From: Turritopsis dohrnii
Taxonomy: Eukaryota; Cnidaria; Hydrozoa; Anthoathecata; Oceaniidae
Direction: 5' to 3'
Length of the DNA stretch: 64,000 nt
NCBI GenBank assembly: GCA_027922465.2
Contig: BQMF02000264.1
Location: 496,001 to 560,000 of the forward strand
The notes beneath the pieces are model-generated. The model searched no databases and was not told the origin of the DNA. It saw only the letters and a program-made list of their open reading frames with translations. Each line of letters opens with the position of its first letter. The stretch's first letter is position 1. Below, in pieces: positions 62,401 to 64,000 of this stretch. A program made the position numbers and the translations under genes.

Positions 62401-63560
62401 GGAGAGTTTTTCGAATGTTTTAGGTATTTGAATTTTTAAGTTTCGAATGTTGATGTTCATTGAAATAGAGGTCAAAGGAGTTAAAAATGTCTTCGTTGGA
62501 AAGTGAAGAACTGGAAACTCAAAGATTTGAATGTTTCACCAGTAGCTAAAAACGTTTAGTGCTACCCTTTCATCTGCATTGATAGGATTAGTTCCTCGAA
62601 ATCTTTCTTTTCGCGAAATTCGATCGAAAATCTTTGTTAAAATGGACTCAAAATCAGTTACATTTCTCTGAAACCAAATCGATCTTCAATTTTGAGTTCC
62701 TTAATGATATTGTTTAAGTATTCCTTTTCCTTTCTTCGCTTAATCAAACCACGTGTTTTTCCACGACGAGGTTTATCATCATCAGAATCCATGAGTTCAT
62801 TCAGCACAACTAGCATTGCTATATTACCTGTTGCCATTTTGAATTTTTTTGGAATGAATGGACCACAGAGGATTTGAATGTTTTGATAAAACTAGTTTGA
62901 TGGTTGGCGCAAATGGAAATTTCATCAAACATTCGAACTTTTCCATCAAACAGTTTGATGACTTGATTGATGAGTAGTTTGACGCATTTACCCACGCCTT
63001 TAATGAATCGAAAGGTATTCTTTCTGAAACACTGGTACTTTTTTTGACTCACCCGGTATTAGAAACATTTTGACATGAACTCAAAATTTGAGAACTAAAA
63101 AGCATATTTACCCGATTCTCTTTTGTGATAATAATCGAGAACTTTTAGCCCATTCAATCCACTATAAAGGGAAAGATTGGGTGTCTTTAATCATTCAGAG
63201 CATCAAAACACCAATCATTTGTGTTGCTCAATTTAATCTTTGAGACTATTATAATATTAACTTTTATTAACACATACAATTTAACCTAAATTTGATAGAA
63301 AAACACATTATACATAAAATTTTATTCATGAAATTTATTGGGAAGGGGAAATTTTTGAGGCTGAGACTCTCAAGAATGTCTAAGCCATGATGGATCATTA
63401 AAGCTATATAGAGTCATAAAAGTGTTGGTACCCACCATTTCATCTTGATATACTTTACTGAACAGAAACGGGGACAACAGTTGTATTCTCATAAGGTCTA
63501 CATGTTTCTTTCGTTCTTCTCCGCCAAGTTTCCACCATGTTCTCTCACATTTTCTTGACT
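33287..63560 (-). CDS. TTC3: TTC3-like TPR/RING E3 ubiquitin ligase, 40 exons (5' partial)
   Basis: Forty exons read from right to left join in one frame with GT-AG borders and give 1,865 residues plus TAG. Order: an N-terminal helical region, TPRs, an acidic/lysine linker, a Cys/His zinc region, a Lys-rich linker, a 1.4 kb low-complexity exon ending in coiled coil, a Pro/Gln-rich exon, and a C-terminal RING-H2. Human TTC3 is an E3 ligase for Akt with the same plan. The zinc region (CSTPDCVG, DPDFKGFVR) and the tail LLPDEYPA match it closely. About 200 residues of the vertebrate middle region appear to be absent. Exon 1 of the visible set starts in mid-codon, so the true 5' end lies upstream, near or past 64000. 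DZIP3, a RING paralog, is a less likely label. Confidence 0.9.
33819..33930. mobile_element. Foldback MITE, family A, copy 4
   Basis: It runs AAATCGTCAAAATTTCACTG to CAGTGGTTTTTCAACAAATC, with centre GAAATAGTGTATATTTC. It lies in the last-but-two TTC3 intron, directly beside another copy. Confidence 0.75.
33945..34072. mobile_element. Foldback MITE, family A, copy 5
   Basis: This is the clearest copy. Arms AAATCGTCAAAATGTCACTG and CGCAGTGATTTTTCAACAAA fold around GTGTGCATATTTC. It lies in the same orientation as copy 4, about 20 bp away. Confidence 0.78.
38388..38445. repeat. Perfect 27-bp inverted repeat with 4-nt loop
   Basis: Arm 38388-38414 (AGCTTGTAAACGAAACTCTT...) is the exact reverse complement of 38419-38445, with GGGA between. 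It lies in a TTC3 intron (37773-39308), with no similar sequence elsewhere in the window. Confidence 0.9.
38812..38981. mobile_element. TA-flanked miniature element, second copy
   Basis: Related to 8115-8288: it shares TTCCCCGACGAAAA blocks and GTGAAATTTATGAGAAAGTA, with ends TCTTATCAGGG and ATAAGG and TA on both sides (38810-38811, 38982-38983). Confidence 0.65.
41391..41430. repeat. (CAA)n microsatellite
   Basis: Thirteen uninterrupted CAA/AAC units fill almost half of the 99-bp TTC3 intron 41351-41449, close to the 3' splice site of the 1.4 kb exon. Confidence 0.95.
41921..42031. mobile_element. Foldback MITE, family A, copy 6
   Basis: Arms GGGCAAAATCGTCAAAAAGT and TTCGCAGAGATTTTTTTAAC fold around GTTTACATATTTC. 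It lies in TTC3 intron 41897-42228. Confidence 0.72.
42864..44352 (-). other. TTC3-like helical and Cys/His zinc-region exons (15-21)
   Basis: Exons 44275-44352, 43951-44060, 43644-43761, 43419-43530, 43210-43319, 43018-43113 and 42864-42934. Residues about 588-693 hold the TTC3 signature: RPDAICRYTECK, SDPDFKGFVR, CTACCFVEFHAGCWKRYR, then DECSTPDCVG. The paired Cys/His spacing suggests two linked zinc sites. For exon 15 the acceptor at 44353 is chosen over a nearer one because only it preserves frame. For exon 19 the acceptor before ATTTCAAG is chosen for the same reason. Confidence 0.88.
44798..45854 (+). CDS. Candidate spliced micro-exon gene inside Helitron H1
   Basis: ATG at 44838 opens MAESAQN. 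Exons are 44798-44859 (coding from 44838), 44930-44956, 45035-45061, 45143-45163, 45242-45265, 45343-45369, 45443-45469, 45556-45576 and 45655-45854. The seven internal exons are 21-27 nt, each a multiple of 3, and every junction is phase 1. All eight introns are 70-86 nt with YnAG acceptors, and donors mostly GTAAG/GTAAT; exon 6 has the weaker GTTTGA. The acidic N-terminal half (IDVDEVEDG, EEEDLLRED) leads into a basic C-terminus (YRKAHPGSKSRRAFQIWRKN). The stop codon is TGA 45852-45854 if the A-tracts near 45772-45802 are correct. I recognise no homolog. The model rests on splice grammar alone, with no transcript evidence. Confidence 0.6.
45821..45871 (+). other. 22-bp RNA hairpin at the end of the micro-exon gene
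   Basis: Arm 45821-45842 pairs with 45850-45871 around a 7-nt loop. The two non-Watson-Crick positions are both G-U when transcribed from the plus strand. It overlaps the predicted stop codon. Confidence 0.6.
45872..46101. mobile_element. 230-bp inverted-repeat element within H1
   Basis: The 20-bp ends GGTATGGAATTACCATACAC (45872-45891) and their reverse complement (46082-46101) match perfectly. Each end contains the internal palindrome GTATGGAATTACCATAC-like core. No clear target duplication is seen. Confidence 0.6.
46272..46277 (+). promoter_or_regulatory. Possible poly(A) signal for the micro-exon gene
   Basis: An AATAAA hexamer lies about 420 nt after the predicted stop codon, within H1. 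The region is AT-rich, so chance occurrence is likely. Confidence 0.25.
47295..47745 (+). mobile_element. Helitron unit H2
   Basis: A 451-bp unit. It starts TCTTATTATAATAATCCGCG and ends with the hairpin GACGCC-TT-GGCGTC followed by TAG (47729-47745). It has the subterminal ATCCCACTTTTATTTTAG motif and no coding content. Confidence 0.8.
47746..48313 (+). mobile_element. Helitron unit H3
   Basis: A 568-bp unit joined directly to H2. It starts TCTACTTATACTAATCCGCG and ends TTTTACGCGAGATACTAG, a different 3' end class without the GC hairpin. It contains a 103-codon antisense open frame. Confidence 0.78.
47927..48238 (-). pseudogene. 103-codon open frame in H3, possible captured gene fragment
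   Basis: This antisense frame runs from an upstream TGA to a TGA at 47927-47929. It includes WAGKCTDVVDLEKLSKKVYG and SSIKDFNDVISAVPNKILTQ. Composition looks protein-like and the base composition is richer in GC than the rest of the array. I recognise no family. Helitrons often capture host exons, but chance is possible. Confidence 0.3.
48371..50292. mobile_element. DNA element bounded by palindromic arrays, nested in H4
   Basis: The ends GTGACATGGAAAGGGACCAT and, reversed, GTGACATGGAAAGCGAAAAG bound 1,922 bp, with ATAT duplicated (48367-48370, 50293-50296). H1 provides the empty site, GAGAGTGATATATTTG. Both subterminal zones (about 48400-48665 and 49985-50255) are arrays of the palindrome TTACGCTTACGTAAGCGTAA and CTTACGCCGTAAG-type variants. 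The centre holds the structured-RNA copy 2 and no convincing gene. Confidence 0.75.
48692..48788 (+). ncRNA. Structured RNA candidate, copy 2
   Basis: It aligns over its full length with 14449-14546. GTAAACAAG 48692-48700 pairs with 48780-48788 (one mismatch), CTTGTG 48715-48720 with 48730-48735, and GATTGAG 48736-48742 with 48765-48771. In each of three helices a C-G pair of copy 1 is T-A here. GGGG before the first inner stem could again pair with CCCC at 48723-48726. Confidence 0.5.
50860..50993. mobile_element. 134-bp TA-flanked MITE in H4
   Basis: The ends AAGTCTGTTCAAAAAATATG and, reversed, AAGTCTGTTCATAAATTATA bound the element, with TA on each side. H5 lacks it, so it inserted after H4 and H5 separated. 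Confidence 0.75.
52803..55093 (+). mobile_element. Helitron unit H5
   Basis: A 2,291-bp unit. It starts TCTTATTATAATAATCCGCG directly after the CTAG of H4, and ends CCCGGGATACTAG before host T. It is nearly identical to H4 outside the insertions in H4. It is transcription-neutral as far as can be seen. Confidence 0.8.
55127..56406 (-). other. TTC3-like acidic/lysine linker exons (11-14)
   Basis: Exons 56373-56406 (34 bp), 55913-56279, 55319-55369 and 55127-55222. The 34-bp exon is required to keep frame between the last TPR exon and the acidic exon. The acidic exon is a run of Asp/Ser/Glu followed by Lys-rich repeats containing two KKSNDSVDK copies, and is probably disordered. The last two exons resume helical sequence (SLALLENRGRSAIYEYSKAF). 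Confidence 0.85.
57428..59071 (-). other. TTC3 intron without identified features
   Basis: A 1.6 kb AT-rich intron. Short open frames occur in several places but lack exon-like borders or recognisable motifs. I see no repeats shared with the rest of the window. Confidence 0.4.
59460..60190 (+). mobile_element. Cluster of SINE-related units in a TTC3 intron
   Basis: Three adjoining pieces. The unit at 59460-59690 is also found reversed and interrupted at 16240-17998. The unit at 59808-59990 has a tRNA-like head (A box TGGCACAGTCGGTTAGTAC, B box GGTTCGACCCC) joined to the same GCGAAAGCAAGAAA tail. The unit at 60000-60190 is a family 1 SINE with B box GGTTCGAGCCC and tail TTTTGCAGAAATCTTTCTGC. 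Confidence 0.75.
61821..62998. mobile_element. TTAA-flanked piggyBac-like element nested in the foldback element
   Basis: The ends GGCGTGGGCAAATGTGTCAA and, reversed, GGCGTGGGTAAATGCGTCAA bound 1,178 bp with TTAA on both sides (61817-61820, 62999-63002). Both flanks are rich in CATCAAAC or its complement. It contains a complete SINE at 62084-62398. Confidence 0.8.
62084..62398 (+). mobile_element. tRNA-derived SINE (family 2), complete copy
   Basis: The tRNA-like head has A box TAGCCTTGTGGTAGAGTGC and B box GCGGGTTCAATCCCC. The body matches 23715-23960 in reverse, and an A-rich tail closes it. It is not a functional tRNA, because the 3' part runs straight into the SINE body. Confidence 0.85.
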
Positions 63561-64000
63561 CTGGAACAATAACAGAATTGTTTCTAAGGTTATTGAAAAT
63601 TTGAAAGAGGTTTTTTGAATAGGAAGCAAAAAAAAAAAAAAATTCAACCAATGGCGATCATTAGGAAAAGTTAAGGAAAACGAAACTAAAAGAAATTATA
63701 ATTAAAGCTATTTCAAGTAGCATAAGAAAACATACTTAAGAGTTTAGTTCCTCTTCAATTGTGCCTTATATAGAATGTTGTATGCAATGAGTTTTGTATA
63801 ACTGAAGCTGGCTGTATCTTTACCCATAAACATCAATAAACAATACATATGGATTCAACCATTTTAGATCAATAATTTGAAAACAAACTATCACTTTCAG
63901 ATCACTGGAATAACTAGTTTAGGTTGTGATCTTTGGCCAAGATGACTTTTTAAGGCATCAAAAATTAAAGCATGTTAGTTGAGGTGGGGCATGATTCTAT
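63561..64000. other. Right edge: TTC3 upstream intron or flank
   Basis: The first visible TTC3 exon begins at 63560 behind an acceptor, so this stretch is intron or contains an upstream exon that I could not identify. It is AT-rich with no recognisable motif. Confidence 0.4.

Larger units (their letters stand above)
61107..63056. mobile_element. TA-flanked foldback element interrupted by a second element
   Basis: The ends TCGGGTGAGTCAAAAAAAAG and, reversed, CCGGGTGAGTCAAAAAAAGT are flanked by TA (61105-61106, 63057-63058). The long inverted arms (61107-61330 versus 61675-61816 plus 63003-63056) are continuous once 61821-62998 is removed. No coding capacity is seen. Confidence 0.8.
56479..63560 (-). 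other. TTC3-like N-terminal and TPR exons (exons 1-10 visible)
   Basis: Exons 63436-63560, 63112-63161, 60891-61056, 59072-59133, 57348-57427, 57176-57252, 56970-57064, 56834-56896, 56697-56751, 56479-56614. Residues 1-186 align in style with the helical N-terminus of TTC3 (for example ALDKVRKTAWFRAV). Residues about 187-302 form three TPRs: MEKGKNEGNKFYANAEYSKA, YGNRAACYLKKEEYRSALSD, then YRYAQAFYELGDKEDALKVL. Phases are consistent at each junction. Intron 61057-63111 holds nested transposons. Confidence 0.88.

Overview
This is AT-rich nuclear DNA from an animal. The evidence is four intron-rich genes with GT-AG introns, all from metazoan regulatory families, set among many short transposable elements. 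The proteins resemble bilaterian orthologs closely but not exactly. Together with the AT richness and modest introns, this suggests an invertebrate, perhaps a cnidarian. That placement is a weak inference.

Layout. (1) 47-10191 (+): the C-terminal 17 exons (1,925 residues) of a trithorax / KMT2A-B histone H3K4 methyltransferase: PHD3, degenerate bromodomain region, extended PHD, FYRN, a 3.6 kb linker exon, FYRC, WDR5-binding motif, SET and post-SET. Its 5' part lies left of the window. (2) 10192-18841: intergenic, with a hAT-like element, a tRNA-derived SINE and a TTAA-flanked element. (3) 18842-21056 (+): a complete five-exon PRMT1 (368 residues). (4) 21057-27870: intergenic, with foldback elements, SINEs and a LINE remnant. 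(5) 27871-29442 (-): Vangl (Van Gogh/Strabismus), all but the extreme N-terminus. (6) 29443-33286: intergenic, with a broken LINE reverse transcriptase and an 828 bp TA-flanked element. (7) 33287-63560 (-): a 40-exon TTC3-like E3 ubiquitin ligase (1,865 residues visible) with TPRs, a Cys/His zinc region, coiled coil and a C-terminal RING. All 40 exons join in a single reading frame. Its 5' end lies at or beyond the right edge.

The most unusual region is 44413-55093, a head-to-tail array of five non-autonomous Helitrons inside one TTC3 intron. Without it that intron would be only about 93 bp. The first Helitron carries, antisense to TTC3, what looks like a spliced micro-exon gene: a start exon, seven internal exons of 21-27 nt and a terminal exon, all joined in phase 1, with eight introns of 70-86 nt. 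I do not recognise its protein. The array also shows a switch of Helitron 3' terminus, a shared 5' head that may act as a common promoter/leader, and a nested element bounded by palindromic arrays. That nested element carries one of two copies of a structured-RNA candidate whose stems differ by compensatory changes; the other copy is at 14449-14546.

How the genes relate: KMT2 (H3K4 methylation) and PRMT1 (H4R3 and RNA-binding-protein methylation) are chromatin writers lying on the same strand. Vangl (planar polarity) and the TTC3-like ligase share the opposite strand. There is no evidence that the four form a functional cluster.
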